Shown: positions 1 through 8,430 of the stretch, in pieces
How positions within the stretch are numbered: position 1 is the first letter of the stretch
Layout of the letters: each line of letters starts with the position of its first letter
Assembly: GCA_003712125.1 (NCBI GenBank)
Contig: RHLF01000003.1
Coordinates: 1-64,000, forward strand
From: Allomuricauda sp.
GTDB lineage: Bacteria; Bacteroidota; Bacteroidia; Flavobacteriales; Flavobacteriaceae
Direction of reading: 5' to 3'
DNA: 64,000 nucleotides
Notes under the pieces: generated by a model
Seen by the model: only the letters and a program-made list of their open reading frames with translations
Databases searched by the model: none
What the model was told of the DNA's origin: nothing
Position numbers and translations under genes: made by a program

Positions 1-88
1 CACCCCTTCCCATACCGAACAGGACGGTTAAGCCCGCCAGCGCCGATGGTACTGCCACACCAGGTGGGAGAGTAGGTCGCCGCCTTCC
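1..88 (+). rRNA. rrf: 5S ribosomal RNA, 3' part (5' end outside window)
   Basis: The first ~88 bases carry the conserved 5S segment CCATACCGAACAGG followed later by GGTGGGAGAGTAGGTCGCCGCC-type 3' end sequence. The gene is cut by the left edge of the window, so the rRNA operon lies upstream. The exact 3' end is not certain to within a few bases. A strong hairpin terminator follows immediately. Confidence 0.93.
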
Positions 89-91
89 TTG

Positions 92-122
92 GCCCCCTCA
101 CAACAGTGAGGGGGCTTTTTTG
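92..122 (+). terminator. Rho-independent terminator of the rRNA operon
   Basis: A perfect 10-bp stem, GCCCCCTCAC / GTGAGGGGGC, with a 4-base loop is followed by a run of Ts. It directly follows the 5S rRNA and closes the ribosomal RNA operon. Confidence 0.9.
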
Positions 123-132
123 TTTTACTATA

Positions 133-747
133 ATGCGATATAACCCACTTCTGGAGGAAAAATGGAACGCCCTTACCCATGCGATGGGTCTAATTATGGG
201 CAGTATAGGCTTATACGTTCTGGTAAAACAAGCCAATGACCAACAACTCCTTCCCATCCTAATTTATGGCCTAAGTGTGATACTGTTGTTTGCAGCCTCA
301 ACCTTATACCACACCGTAACGGATCCCATAAAAAAGAAAAAGCTCCGCATTTTCGACCATGTCAGCATTTATTACCTCATTGCAGGTACTTACACCCCGG
401 TATGCCTACTGGTTTTATCGCATGCCAAAGGTTGGCTATTGCTTTACCTGGTATGGGGCATTGCTTTGTTTGGAACGCTGTTGAAGTTGTTCTTTACCGG
501 CAGATTCGAAATTTTTTCACTCCTCTTATACGCCCTAATGGGTTGGCTGATTGTCATTGATCTTTCCAACTTACTGGAAAGTATGTCGCAAACCGGACTG
601 TTGTATTTAAGTTTGGGAGGTGCGTTTTACACCATCGGTATTCTCTTTTATGCCGTGAAAAAGATTCCTTACAACCATTTGATCTGGCATGTTTTTGTGC
701 TCGGCGGGGCGCTAAGCCACTGGCTGATGGTGCTTTCTATTTTATAA
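133..747 (+). CDS. Hemolysin III / TrhA (YqfA-PAQR) family membrane protein
   Basis: A 204-residue multi-pass membrane protein of the TrhA/hemolysin III branch of the PAQR superfamily. The family signature residues are visible: NALTHAMG near the N-terminus, TLYHT, a central DHVSIYYLIAGTYTP segment and a C-terminal WHVFVLGGALSHW, which together supply the His/Asp cluster seen in PAQR proteins. About seven hydrophobic segments fit the fold. ATG at 133 is chosen over in-frame codons further upstream because those fall inside the rRNA terminator. Its end overlaps the convergent ZIP gene by six bases. The physiological role is unclear; family members have been linked to membrane homeostasis, and the hemolysin name is historical. 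Confidence 0.9.
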   Translation: MRYNPLLEEKWNALTHAMGLIMGSIGLYVLVKQANDQQLLPILIYGLSVILLFAASTLYHTVTDPIKKKKLRIFDHVSIYYLIAGTYTPVCLLVLSHAKGWLLLYLVWGIALFGTLLKLFFTGRFEIFSLLLYALMGWLIVIDLSNLLESMSQTGLLYLSLGGAFYTIGILFYAVKKIPYNHLIWHVFVLGGALSHWLMVLSIL

Positions 748-1413
748 AAAATAGGCCAATCCGAAACCCAATACAATGCCGATAAGCTTCTTGAGGTCAA
801 AGGCATGCTCTCTAGCACTTTCGAACAAAATAACGGTGGATATATGCAGAAATACCCCAATGGCAAGCGCAGTAAGCTCTGTTTTATACGTGGCAATAAA
901 TGTGGTCTCTGTAGCTAGATAACTCCCCAAGGGCGTCATTAGGGCAAACAAGACCATAAAGGTTATGGTGAGCCCCCTATTGAGTGTAGAATTGACCAAA
1001 AAAATGGAAAGAATGATCGCCACGGGAATTTTGTGCACCAGAATACCGTACAAAACGGTATTATCGCCACTAACGGGAACCCCCTCGATCAAAGCGTGCA
1101 ATGAGAGGCTTAGAAATAGCACCGTGGGAAATTGATTCTTATCCAACTGCCAATGCATATGGCCGTGCTCAGCCCCTTTCGAAAAAAATTCTAAAAATAC
1201 CTGGATCAACACCCCTATCAAAACGAACAGGGCTATCCCCTTGGTGTTACCTTCGGTATACACTTCAGGTACCAGTTCGAAGAAGGTGATGGCCAATAAA
1301 AAAGCACCACTAAACACCAGTAAGAGCTTGATATTGGTTTGGTCTTTTGGTTTTGTGAGCAATACCAGCACAAAACTTAATAGCACGGCTAGAACCAGTA
1401 ACAGGTAAATCAT
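742..1413 (-). CDS. ZIP family metal (zinc) transporter
   Basis: A 223-residue polytopic inner-membrane protein of the ZIP family, which imports divalent metals, chiefly zinc. The family hallmark HALIEG is at residues 106-111 in transmembrane segment 4, and HKIP at 127-130 corresponds to the metal-binding motif of segment 5. A short His-rich loop (HGHMH, residues 83-87) precedes segment 4, as in many ZIP proteins. The N-terminal segments are strongly hydrophobic. It converges with the TrhA-like gene and diverges from the RNA methyltransferase gene, so it is probably transcribed alone. Substrate specificity cannot be read from the sequence. Confidence 0.9.
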   Translation of the reverse strand: MIYLLLVLAVLLSFVLVLLTKPKDQTNIKLLLVFSGAFLLAITFFELVPEVYTEGNTKGIALFVLIGVLIQVFLEFFSKGAEHGHMHWQLDKNQFPTVLFLSLSLHALIEGVPVSGDNTVLYGILVHKIPVAIILSIFLVNSTLNRGLTITFMVLFALMTPLGSYLATETTFIATYKTELTALAIGVFLHISTVILFESAREHAFDLKKLIGIVLGFGLAYFL

Positions 1414-1447
1414 TAAGAAGTTCGTTATCGGAGGCGCAAAATTAGTC

Positions 1448-1455
1448 TATTTTTG
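1448..1455 (+). promoter_or_regulatory. Bacteroidota -7 box for the THUMP methyltransferase gene
   Basis: TATTTTTG matches TAnnTTTG and lies 18 bp before ATG 1474. No good -33 TTG is visible at the expected spacing, so only the -7 element is called. Confidence 0.4.
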
Positions 1456-1473
1456 GGCAACAATACAGTGACC

Positions 1474-2640
1474 ATGTCTATGAACTTTAAAATGTTGGCC
1501 AAGACGTTATATGGTTTTGAGCCCCTACTTGCGAAAGAACTTCGAAACCTAGGTGCCAGTCATGTCAAAGAGGGGGTACGCAATGTCACCTTTGAAGGTG
1601 ATTTGGGGTTCCTATACAAGGCCAATTTGAATTTGAGAACGGCCATTAAAATCTTTAAACCGATCAAACAATTTAAGGCGGTTCACGAGAGTCAGCTGTA
1701 TAGAAACATCAAGGATATTGATTGGTCGCAGTGGTTTGATGTAGATGCCACCTTTATCGTAGACAGTCAGGTGCATTCCGATGTGTTTAAGAACTCGATG
1801 TTTGTTTCCCTCAAAACCAAGGATGCCATAGTCGATCGATTTCGGCGCGATACGGGCCAACGCCCTAATGTTAATTCATCAAATCCGGATGTGCGCATCC
1901 ATGTTCATGTTCAAGGTGATGCATTTACGGTTTCGATGGATAGTTCAGGGGCCTCCTTGCACCAAAGGGGGTATCGTTTGCAAACTAATATTGCCCCAAT
2001 AAACGAGGTGCTGGCTGCGGGCTTGCTGCTTATGAGTGGTTGGGATGGCCGCACTGATTTTTTAGATCCCATGTGCGGGAGTGGTACGTTTTTGGCCGAA
2101 GCCGCAATGATAGCCTGCAACATTCCGGCCAATATCAATCGAGAGCACTTTGCCTTTCAAAATTGGCCGAATTATGAGCCCGATTTGCATCAAAAAATTG
2201 TTGAAGCCAGTTTGAACAAGGCCCGCGAATTTCACCACAAAATAATCGGGTGGGACAAAGCCCCTTCGGCCGTGCGGAAAAGCATGGAGAATATCGAGCA
2301 TGCCCACCTTGATGAATATATTTCGGTATCTCGAAAGGACTTTTTCAGGACTGAAAAACCCAATGAAGGCAAATTGCATATGGTATTTAACCCACCCTAT
2401 GGCGAGCGCCTGAATTTGGATGTACCCGAGTTTTACGGGAAGCTTGGGACCACGCTCAAGCATGGGTATCCGGGAACGGAGGCCTGGTTCATTACCTCCA
2501 ATTTGGAAGCCCTAAAACATGTTGGCTTGCGTCCTTCTCGAAAGATCAAGGTATTCAACGGCAAGTTGGAATCACGACTGGTCAAATACGAGTTGTATGA
2601 AGGGAGCAAGAAACAGGGCACTCAAGTTAAGAAGGACTAA
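1474..2640 (+). CDS. THUMP-domain class I RNA methyltransferase (RlmL-N/YpsC type)
   Basis: A SAM-dependent N2-guanine methyltransferase of the kind acting on 23S rRNA (m2G2445-type). The N-terminal ~160 residues match a ferredoxin-like plus THUMP RNA-binding module (TLYGFEPLLAKEL, then RFRRDTGQRPNV). The catalytic Rossmann domain shows the SAM loop DPMCGSGTFLAEAA near residue 197 and the target-base motif NPPYGERL near residue 305. It lacks the C-terminal RlmK-like domain of the fused E. coli RlmL. The start is ATG 1474 or ATG 1480; an in-frame TTG further upstream overlaps the probable -7 box. Single-gene unit. Confidence 0.88.
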   Translation: MSMNFKMLAKTLYGFEPLLAKELRNLGASHVKEGVRNVTFEGDLGFLYKANLNLRTAIKIFKPIKQFKAVHESQLYRNIKDIDWSQWFDVDATFIVDSQVHSDVFKNSMFVSLKTKDAIVDRFRRDTGQRPNVNSSNPDVRIHVHVQGDAFTVSMDSSGASLHQRGYRLQTNIAPINEVLAAGLLLMSGWDGRTDFLDPMCGSGTFLAEAAMIACNIPANINREHFAFQNWPNYEPDLHQKIVEASLNKAREFHHKIIGWDKAPSAVRKSMENIEHAHLDEYISVSRKDFFRTEKPNEGKLHMVFNPPYGERLNLDVPEFYGKLGTTLKHGYPGTEAWFITSNLEALKHVGLRPSRKIKVFNGKLESRLVKYELYEGSKKQGTQVKKD

Positions 2641-2727
2641 ATTGTTATTGGTCTCGGGAATAATAGACTTAGCTTGTAAGGAAGGATGGAGCAGAACCCG
2701 ATGAGATTATCCTATCAAGAGTTTTAA

Positions 2728-3231
2728 TTAATTCTCCTTTAAAAAAAGCTGCAGAAACCTAAGGTCTAGCCATTTATTGAACTTGAACCCGATTTCCTTA
2801 AACGTTCCTATTTCCTCAAAGCCAAAGTTTTTATGAAATTCAAAGCTTTTTTTATTTGAACCATCAACACCGGCAATCATCGTATGATACCCATTCGTTT
2901 TTGCCAGTTCAATAAGTTGGGTCAAAAGCCGTTTTCCAACCCCTTTTCCTCTAAATTCCTTGGTGACATAAATGGAATGTTCCACACTGAACTGATAGGC
3001 ATCCCAGGGCCTAAATATGCCGTACGTCCCAAATCCGATTACTTGGGTTTCCAATTCGGCTACTATAACCGGCATTTTTTCTCTTTCCTTTTGTTCAAAC
3101 CATGTCAACTGCTGTTGGAAAGTTCTTTCCTCATAGTCATAAAGCAGGGTAGAATTTAAGATTTCGTAATTGACAATAGCCAAAATGGCTGTCACATCTC
3201 TTTTTTCTGCTTTTCTGACGGAAATTTCCAA
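2728..3231 (-). CDS. GNAT family N-acetyltransferase (PAT/MddA-like)
   Basis: A 167-residue cytoplasmic acetyltransferase of the phosphinothricin/methionine-sulfoximine acetyltransferase branch. The acetyl-CoA pyrophosphate loop RGKGVG is at residues 94-99, preceded by the strand EHSIYVTKEF. The N-terminus RKAEKRDVTAILAIVNYEI and the C-terminal FHKNFGFEEIG are also typical. It probably acetylates the amino group of a small molecule such as an amino-acid analogue; the substrate is not predictable. It lies just downstream, on the same strand, of a decayed methyltransferase gene. Confidence 0.88.
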   Translation of the reverse strand: MEISVRKAEKRDVTAILAIVNYEILNSTLLYDYEERTFQQQLTWFEQKEREKMPVIVAELETQVIGFGTYGIFRPWDAYQFSVEHSIYVTKEFRGKGVGKRLLTQLIELAKTNGYHTMIAGVDGSNKKSFEFHKNFGFEEIGTFKEIGFKFNKWLDLRFLQLFLKEN

Positions 3232-3233
3232 AA

Positions 3234-3568
3234 TAAGATTTCTTTATTTGGGTTTCATAGCTCAGTAGCGCCGGTTCCGATGCCATCGTCTTTCGCGTTT
3301 GTTGACCACTTTTACATCCATTAGGGTGACACCACATCCGACAATAAGTTGCTCCACCACAACCAAAATCAAAGGCATGGCCATAGGTCATCTCAACATC
3401 AAGACCTTTGAGATAAACCATCACACCATTGATTTCTTTTCGTCCCGTTTCAAAAAATTCTTCGGGATCCTATTTGTTACCCCGCTTTTTGTTATCGGTC
3501 AAAATGGCCCATAGCGGGTCATCGGCGCCAATTTTCTCGTACGCTTTTTGCACCTTTTTAAGTGACAT
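3234..3568 (-). pseudogene. Remnant of a SAM-dependent methyltransferase gene
   Basis: Reading the minus strand from ATG 3568 gives MSLKKVQKAYEKIGADDPLW, the typical N-terminus of a class I methyltransferase. It is interrupted by an in-frame TAG after KKRGNK, then resumes in frame with DPEEFFETGRKEINGVMVYL and the SAM-binding motif FDFGCGG. Beyond that motif the methyltransferase similarity stops abruptly and the reading continues into unrelated residues. So the gene has both a nonsense codon (probably from TGG) and loss of most of its catalytic domain, apparently by deletion joining to other sequence. No intact product is expected. Confidence 0.75.
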
Positions 3569-3647
3569 AGGTCTTCGTTAGGTTTGAGGCTAATAAAGTA
3601 TTAAGGTAACAAATTGTAGTTAGAAATGACAGCCCTTTTGTACCGCG

Positions 3648-4628
3648 TTATTTTTCAATTTGTTGTTGTACCCAATCCATGAGCTCCTCTTTATTGAGGG
3701 CATCCCAGGTTGCCTGGGTATTCTTTTTAGGAGATGGATTGTCCCCAGGCTGAAGAACAATCAATTCGGTGTTCTTATTCCCAGCCAGCTCAAGCTCAGC
3801 CAAAAAACCAACGGTATCTGTAGCATTGTTCTCGTATAAGGTTCTTAGTTGTTGGGTGAGCTTATACTTTATGGCAGGTTCTATATAGGCCCGAATAGCG
3901 TAGTTCTTGTAAAATTTAATATTTCTGTTTTTTTGATCAAAATAGCTGTATGGTGAAAAATTATGATAGCGCTCCGGATTCGTTTCGGGGGTACCATCAA
4001 GGTGTTTTTCAAGCAAGTAATTTATAAATTTTGGCTCCCAAAGATCAATCCTGTTGATGCGAATGTCACGCCGGTGTTGGTACCATTTCCTTGTAAAATC
4101 CATCGTAAAATTACAGAGGACAAGGCCCTTTATATTGAGCTGAAATTCGAAATCCTGCACTTTCATAAACTTTATGTACTGCATGGCCCGGTGCCCCACT
4201 AAGCTGGCGCCTAAAAAGAAAATATTTTCATTGGGTAGCCCATGCTTTTCAAAGACGTTTTGAATGAGGGTATGAGTCGAAAGCATTGACGATTTGGAAA
4301 AGTAAAAATCAAGAGGGATTTCGGTTGAAACTGATAATACGGCAAAACCCTTTTCAGAGGCTTGGTCATACATTTGCTTCGCGCTCTTGTTTTTTTGATC
4401 GTATTTTGATCCTTCAAGGAAAATCAAGACCCCATTAATGTTTTTATGTTGGGGTAGCCATAGAGAATATCCTTTTTCGATAAAAGGAAGGTAGTCGTTG
4501 TCGCCCTTGCCGACCCGTATCCTATCTTGTTTTGCCGGTTCATACGATGCAATCAGTTCTTGTGCAAAAGAGACCCTACAGCACAAGGTGAAATAAACGA
4601 ATACAAAAAGTTTAAAAGGAGTTTTCAA
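3648..4628 (-). CDS. Exported alpha/beta-hydrolase-like protein, function unknown
   Basis: A 326-residue protein with an N-terminal signal peptide ending near FAQ (residues 1-23), so it is likely periplasmic. The middle has an alpha/beta-hydrolase look: a strand NGVLIFLEG near residue 65, FAVLSVST near 95, and a nucleophile-elbow-like GASLVG with Ser142. The elbow departs from the classic GxSxG at its fifth position. I recognise no specific family and cannot point to a certain acid or histidine. It stands alone, with its own upstream gap. Confidence 0.6.
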   Translation of the reverse strand: MKTPFKLFVFVYFTLCCRVSFAQELIASYEPAKQDRIRVGKGDNDYLPFIEKGYSLWLPQHKNINGVLIFLEGSKYDQKNKSAKQMYDQASEKGFAVLSVSTEIPLDFYFSKSSMLSTHTLIQNVFEKHGLPNENIFFLGASLVGHRAMQYIKFMKVQDFEFQLNIKGLVLCNFTMDFTRKWYQHRRDIRINRIDLWEPKFINYLLEKHLDGTPETNPERYHNFSPYSYFDQKNRNIKFYKNYAIRAYIEPAIKYKLTQQLRTLYENNATDTVGFLAELELAGNKNTELIVLQPGDNPSPKKNTQATWDALNKEELMDWVQQQIEK

Positions 4629-4705
4629 GGGTTAGGGATATTAGTTTGACTTAAATTATTCGTTGTATCTGGCATCTGCAGTTTGGCCGATCTTGTTGTG
4701 CGGAG

Positions 4706-5134
4706 TTATGCCGTAAGTATAAATTGCCACGAAATGCCGTACCGATCCGCACACCACCCGAATTTATCGCCAAAGCCATAATCACCTTCCCCATTGTATC
4801 GGTTAAGAGGTACCATGACCTGACCACCATCGGATGCCAATTGGTCAAAAAGCATTTGTAACGACTCATCCGAATCGTCTTGTATGAGAAGTGAAACCGC
4901 AGGTGAAAACGACCAAGCGTGCTTGTAATTGCTTTCTGAAACCCCATAGTCAATACCGTTTAAGGTGAAAACACCATACTTGATCAGTTTGGGGGTACCG
5001 CCCGGTTCCCCTTCGGCATAGTGGGTGATACTTTTTATGGCTGAATTCGGGAAGATGGAGGTGTAAAAATTGAGGGCTTCTTCAGCCTTCCCACATTGGT
5101 CGCCTACAAAAGTGAGGAATGTTGCTATCTTCAT
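4706..5134 (-). CDS. VOC family protein (PhnB-like)
   Basis: A 142-residue protein of the vicinal oxygen chelate superfamily, PhnB/3-demethylubiquinone-methyltransferase-like branch. Recognisable features are KIATFLTFVGDQCGKAEEAL followed by FYTSIFPNS, the internal beta-alpha repeat and the C-terminal FGDKFGWCADRYGISWQ. Members are small cytoplasmic proteins, mostly of unknown activity. It is the last gene of a three-gene run (VOC, ankyrin, PhnB-like) with gaps of 2 and 19 bp, which suggests co-transcription. Confidence 0.88.
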   Translation of the reverse strand: MKIATFLTFVGDQCGKAEEALNFYTSIFPNSAIKSITHYAEGEPGGTPKLIKYGVFTLNGIDYGVSESNYKHAWSFSPAVSLLIQDDSDESLQMLFDQLASDGGQVMVPLNRYNGEGDYGFGDKFGWCADRYGISWQFILTA

Positions 5135-5153
5135 TGCTGCGTATTTTTACTTT

Positions 5154-5606
5154 TCAATTTTTGATTGGAACCCCATCGTCGTTTTGCTGGTATTCCGATG
5201 TCTTGGCCCCCTGGCTTCGCATCCAATCGGCCAAAACGGTATACCCATTATGGACCACATAATCCAAAACGGTCAAACCTTTCCTGTCCTTGGCATTGAT
5301 ATCGGCACCTTGCTCCAACAAATAGGTCAGCAATCCCACTTGGGTCTGCTTTTGCTGTACGGGGGTCTTCGCATACATAAAAACGGTGGTACCTTTGTGA
5401 TTGGTGGCGTTGATGTTAGCTCCATTCGCCAGGAGCAATTTAACCACCTGTTCCTGCTCATTAAAACATGCCATGATCAAGCCGGTCCAGTTATTTTCAT
5501 TTTTAATGTCAATAGGGTAGTGGCCTTCGTCGATAAACTGCCTTACGATGGCGATATCACCCTTGACACAGGCCTCAAAAAAGGTAAGTGGGGGTATATT
5601 CTCCAT
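5154..5606 (-). CDS. Ankyrin repeat protein
   Basis: A 150-residue cytoplasmic protein made of about four ankyrin repeats. The repeat signatures WTGLIMACFNEQEQVVKLLL, GANINATNHKGTTVFMYA and GADINAKDRKGLTVLDYVV are clear. There is no signal peptide or enzymatic domain, so it probably binds a partner protein. It sits between two VOC proteins in a tight operon, two bases after the upstream gene's stop, so a partnership with one of them is possible but unproven. Confidence 0.88.
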   Translation of the reverse strand: MENIPPLTFFEACVKGDIAIVRQFIDEGHYPIDIKNENNWTGLIMACFNEQEQVVKLLLANGANINATNHKGTTVFMYAKTPVQQKQTQVGLLTYLLEQGADINAKDRKGLTVLDYVVHNGYTVLADWMRSQGAKTSEYQQNDDGVPIKN

Positions 5607-5608
5607 TG

Positions 5609-5965
5609 CTATAGCGGTGCTTGGGTTATCAGTCCCATCAAGTTACCTGCCACGTCTCGAAACCACGCAAAGGTTCTGCCATCTGGGAGTTGAACCGGAT
5701 CAACAAAAATTTCACCACCCTTGGCCTCAATGGCTTTTAAATCTGCATGCAGCGAATCGGTTTCGATATACACCGTCACATAATTTTGGGGATCTTCGGG
5801 TCCTAATTGATTGATATGCCCGCTCAGGGCATCGGACTGCCTGGTATCGATAACCGCGGAATTTCCATGTTTCATCAATCGCCAATCAAAAACATCGCGA
5901 TAAAACTCAGCTGTTTTCTCAATATCTCGGCACCCTATTTCAAAATGGACTACGGTTCTTTTCAT
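5609..5965 (-). CDS. VOC family (glyoxalase/bleomycin-resistance-like) protein
   Basis: A 118-residue single-module VOC protein. The N-terminus RTVVHFEIGCRDIEKTAEFY is the usual metal-ligand beginning (His7), and the end FAWFRDVAGNLMGLI has the DPxGN-like turn of the family. Members are metal-dependent lyases, dioxygenases or binding proteins; no substrate can be assigned. It is the first gene of the VOC-ankyrin-PhnB-like operon. Confidence 0.88.
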   Translation of the reverse strand: MKRTVVHFEIGCRDIEKTAEFYRDVFDWRLMKHGNSAVIDTRQSDALSGHINQLGPEDPQNYVTVYIETDSLHADLKAIEAKGGEIFVDPVQLPDGRTFAWFRDVAGNLMGLITQAPL

Positions 5966-6179
5966 TTGTTTTATCTATTGAGAGGGTTCGGCAATAATAA
6001 GGTGGGTAATTCTTTCTACGGAAAACTACCAACTGTCTCGAAGATACTCAATACTCATGATTAGTAATTTATTTTGAGAATTAACCCATAATTTCTTGGC
6101 TGCCTGCATTGTAGGAGGATTAAGTCGTTCAAAAGTTCGATGGCAAACCTTGTTTTTTTGTTACGATTGTTACAAATAA

Positions 6180-7640
6180 CTATTTAAGTTCATTCAACCA
6201 ATGTTGCGCTTCACGTGTATACCAATTTGGTGAAAAATTCGACGCATGTACAATGCGCTCAAAATGATCCTTTGCTTTTTCAATATTTCCCTTTCTAGCA
6301 TAGAACGTGCCCATGTGTATATTGGCATACGGATTGTTCGGTTCTTCGCTTAAAATCGTATTTCCAATATGTTCTATTTGATCATCAAAATCGGTAAACT
6401 CGCCCAGTTCCCTATAAAAGGCTATGTCTTTCAAAAAGCAAAGATTGTGCAATAGATTCAAATTTGCGTATTCTTCATAGTTGGGATACACTGAAAAGGT
6501 GTGATTCAACAGGTCGGCACTGGTCTTTAATTTTTCAATATCAAACCGAGCCATATAAGATGCCGCAAGGGCCTGTGCCAATACTTTTTTTCGATGAAAT
6601 TCAGTAGCTGAAGCTGGTTGGGATAAGGTATCTGGATGTTCAAACAAGGGCATATCCAATTGTAAAGCGTAATTTTTAAGAAAACTAAGGGCGAATAGCG
6701 ATGAAGTTAGATCCCCGTATATCAGCCGGGCAGGATCACTCAGCAAACTGTTATTGGCAAGAAGTGTCAAAGTGATGTTTTGATCAGGTATTTTTAAAAA
6801 TAGACTGGAATAACAGTCGTATTGACCATAGGCCCAAACAATATTTAAACCTTCAACCTGTTGATTGAAAATCCCATACCCATACGGCAAACCCGGCTTG
6901 AATGAGGTAAACATCAGTTCTTTCGAGTCGCGGCGCAGCAGTAGGTCATTGTCTAAAGCCTTATTAAAAATGGCTAAGTCTTCAACGTTGGAAACTATGC
7001 CGGCCGAAGACGAAAAGCCATAATCGATAAAACCGGCTTCTATACCATCATCCAACAGATACGGTTTGGCCATGTTACTGATTTGGGTCGAATCGTGAAG
7101 TAAAAAGGTGTTTTTTAGATGTAAGGGCCTAATAATTTCCTTGTCCATCAGGTCAGAAAAAGACTGGCCTGATGCCTTTTCAATGACACGGGTCAGCAGC
7201 CCAAATCGTGAGCTGTAATAAAAATTCGCTCCTACCATTCCCTGTGAGGTATGTGATAAAATGTGCTTCACTAAAATGGAATCATTAAGCTCGGGTTGCT
7301 GTAAAAAGCTGTTGACGGGATCATCAAGAGAAAGCTTTTCTTGTTCGACAAGTTTCATGACCAAAACGCCAGAAAAAACTTTGGTTAGCGAGGCTATTGG
7401 AAATGTAGTGCTTGCATCTACTTTGGCAGCCGTTTCCCTATTTGATTCGCCAAAATAGTCTCTATATAGGGTAGCTCCGTTTTTTTCAATGGAAACCACA
7501 AGTCCAGGGATCTTAAAATAGTCCTTTAACGCTAATATTTCTGCTTCAAAGCGCTCGGCTTGTTGCTCCTGTTTTTCTTCTTGCTGTGTACATGCGATAA
7601 AAAAGACGAGTAGTATTGGTATGGGTAGGAGCCTTTTCAT
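6180..7640 (-). CDS. Lipoprotein serine hydrolase (class C beta-lactamase-like) with C-terminal TPR
   Basis: From ATG 7640 this gives 486 residues. The N-terminus MKRLLPIPILLVFFIACTQQ is a lipoprotein signal with Cys17 as the lipidated residue; an upstream in-frame start would bury this signal. The catalytic SxxK motif is SLTK (Ser84, Lys87), followed by a YSS segment where the YxN motif is expected. The last ~120 residues contain TPR-like repeats ending in PYANIHMGTFYARKGNIEKA. Family members are esterases, D-aminopeptidases or penicillin-binding-like proteins of the envelope; beta-lactamase activity should not be assumed. One of three such genes in the window. Confidence 0.85.
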   Translation of the reverse strand: MKRLLPIPILLVFFIACTQQEEKQEQQAERFEAEILALKDYFKIPGLVVSIEKNGATLYRDYFGESNRETAAKVDASTTFPIASLTKVFSGVLVMKLVEQEKLSLDDPVNSFLQQPELNDSILVKHILSHTSQGMVGANFYYSSRFGLLTRVIEKASGQSFSDLMDKEIIRPLHLKNTFLLHDSTQISNMAKPYLLDDGIEAGFIDYGFSSSAGIVSNVEDLAIFNKALDNDLLLRRDSKELMFTSFKPGLPYGYGIFNQQVEGLNIVWAYGQYDCYSSLFLKIPDQNITLTLLANNSLLSDPARLIYGDLTSSLFALSFLKNYALQLDMPLFEHPDTLSQPASATEFHRKKVLAQALAASYMARFDIEKLKTSADLLNHTFSVYPNYEEYANLNLLHNLCFLKDIAFYRELGEFTDFDDQIEHIGNTILSEEPNNPYANIHMGTFYARKGNIEKAKDHFERIVHASNFSPNWYTREAQHWLNELK

Positions 7641-7772
7641 TGGATTAGCTAATGGTTGCTTGGGTAATAAAATGGAATTTTCCAATTAGGGAATCCATCT
7701 CTTTCCTAAAGTTAGAAATTTTCAAGATGGATTTTTTCAAAGCGGAATGATAATCCTGGCTGATGGTAAATT

Positions 7773-8315
7773 TTATATTGATTTTTCGTACGCTTCAGCT
7801 ATCCAATCTTTTAGTTCTTGGTCGATGTCAGCTGCAGTGGTCAGCTGCACCCTATGGGTACACATTGTTCCAAAAGGTCCTGAGTTTTCCAATCTTTCAG
7901 TGGTGGGCTTGCCTTTTAATTTAAACCCCAAATCGATACGGGTTTTTGTTGCGGGCTTTATGAGAATAAACTGCCGTTTTCGAATTATGCTAACACTGCC
8001 TTTTTTTGGGGTGATGGTAACATCATTTCCCAAGCCTTTCACATAGGTGATTAACCCGTCATAAATTGGCTTTAGATGCTCTTTTCCTTTGTATTGGGTA
8101 GTAACCAAATCTTCGGAAGTGGCATTCTCTTCTTTTGACAAAGACACAATCGTATTGGCAAATCCATGGGTTACCCCGTGTTCTGATTTCAAAAATTTCA
8201 CCCCTTCAGAATGCTTCGAGAATGACTTTTCTTTTAGGATGGTTTTCCATTCTTGGAGCGACTTGCCCGTTTTTTCGGGCATATTATCAATCATTGTTTG
8301 TAATGCTTTATCCAT
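7773..8315 (-). CDS. DUF4287 and DUF5655 domain-containing protein
   Basis: A 180-residue cytoplasmic protein. Residues 1-70 (MPEKTGKSLQEWKTILKEK, HGVTHGFANTIV) match the DUF4287 helical module. The C-terminal half (YVKGLGNDVTITPKKGSVSI, RLENSGPFGTMCTHRVQL) matches DUF5655, a domain resembling a transport/DNA-binding-like fold of unknown role. The fusion is common in bacteria and its function is unknown. It appears to be a single-gene unit. Confidence 0.85.
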   Translation of the reverse strand: MDKALQTMIDNMPEKTGKSLQEWKTILKEKSFSKHSEGVKFLKSEHGVTHGFANTIVSLSKEENATSEDLVTTQYKGKEHLKPIYDGLITYVKGLGNDVTITPKKGSVSIIRKRQFILIKPATKTRIDLGFKLKGKPTTERLENSGPFGTMCTHRVQLTTAADIDQELKDWIAEAYEKSI

Positions 8316-8430
8316 GGGTGTTATTTAATTGTTTAATTCGCCTTGGGCTATAATCACGGTTTTGCAAACTTCTATGCCCGGCAGTTTTACCAAGCATGAC
8401 ATGGAAGTCAATGCCCCCCATTACGATTCG

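Noticed and set aside
2641-2727. Possible further attC-like element after the acetyltransferase gene (CCGAGACC motif)
   Set aside because: Only one short motif matches; the arms do not pair and the shared core is absent.
6026-6109. Small minus-strand frame (27 codons) preceded by a GGAGG-like stretch in the 214-bp gap
   Set aside because: Too short, no recognisable family, and no conservation evidence available; could be a remnant.
8316-8430. GGGCTATAATCACGG in the gap after the 8.4-9.1 kb lipoprotein gene
   Set aside because: It resembles one element end only; there is no inverted partner or core, so a chance match is likely.
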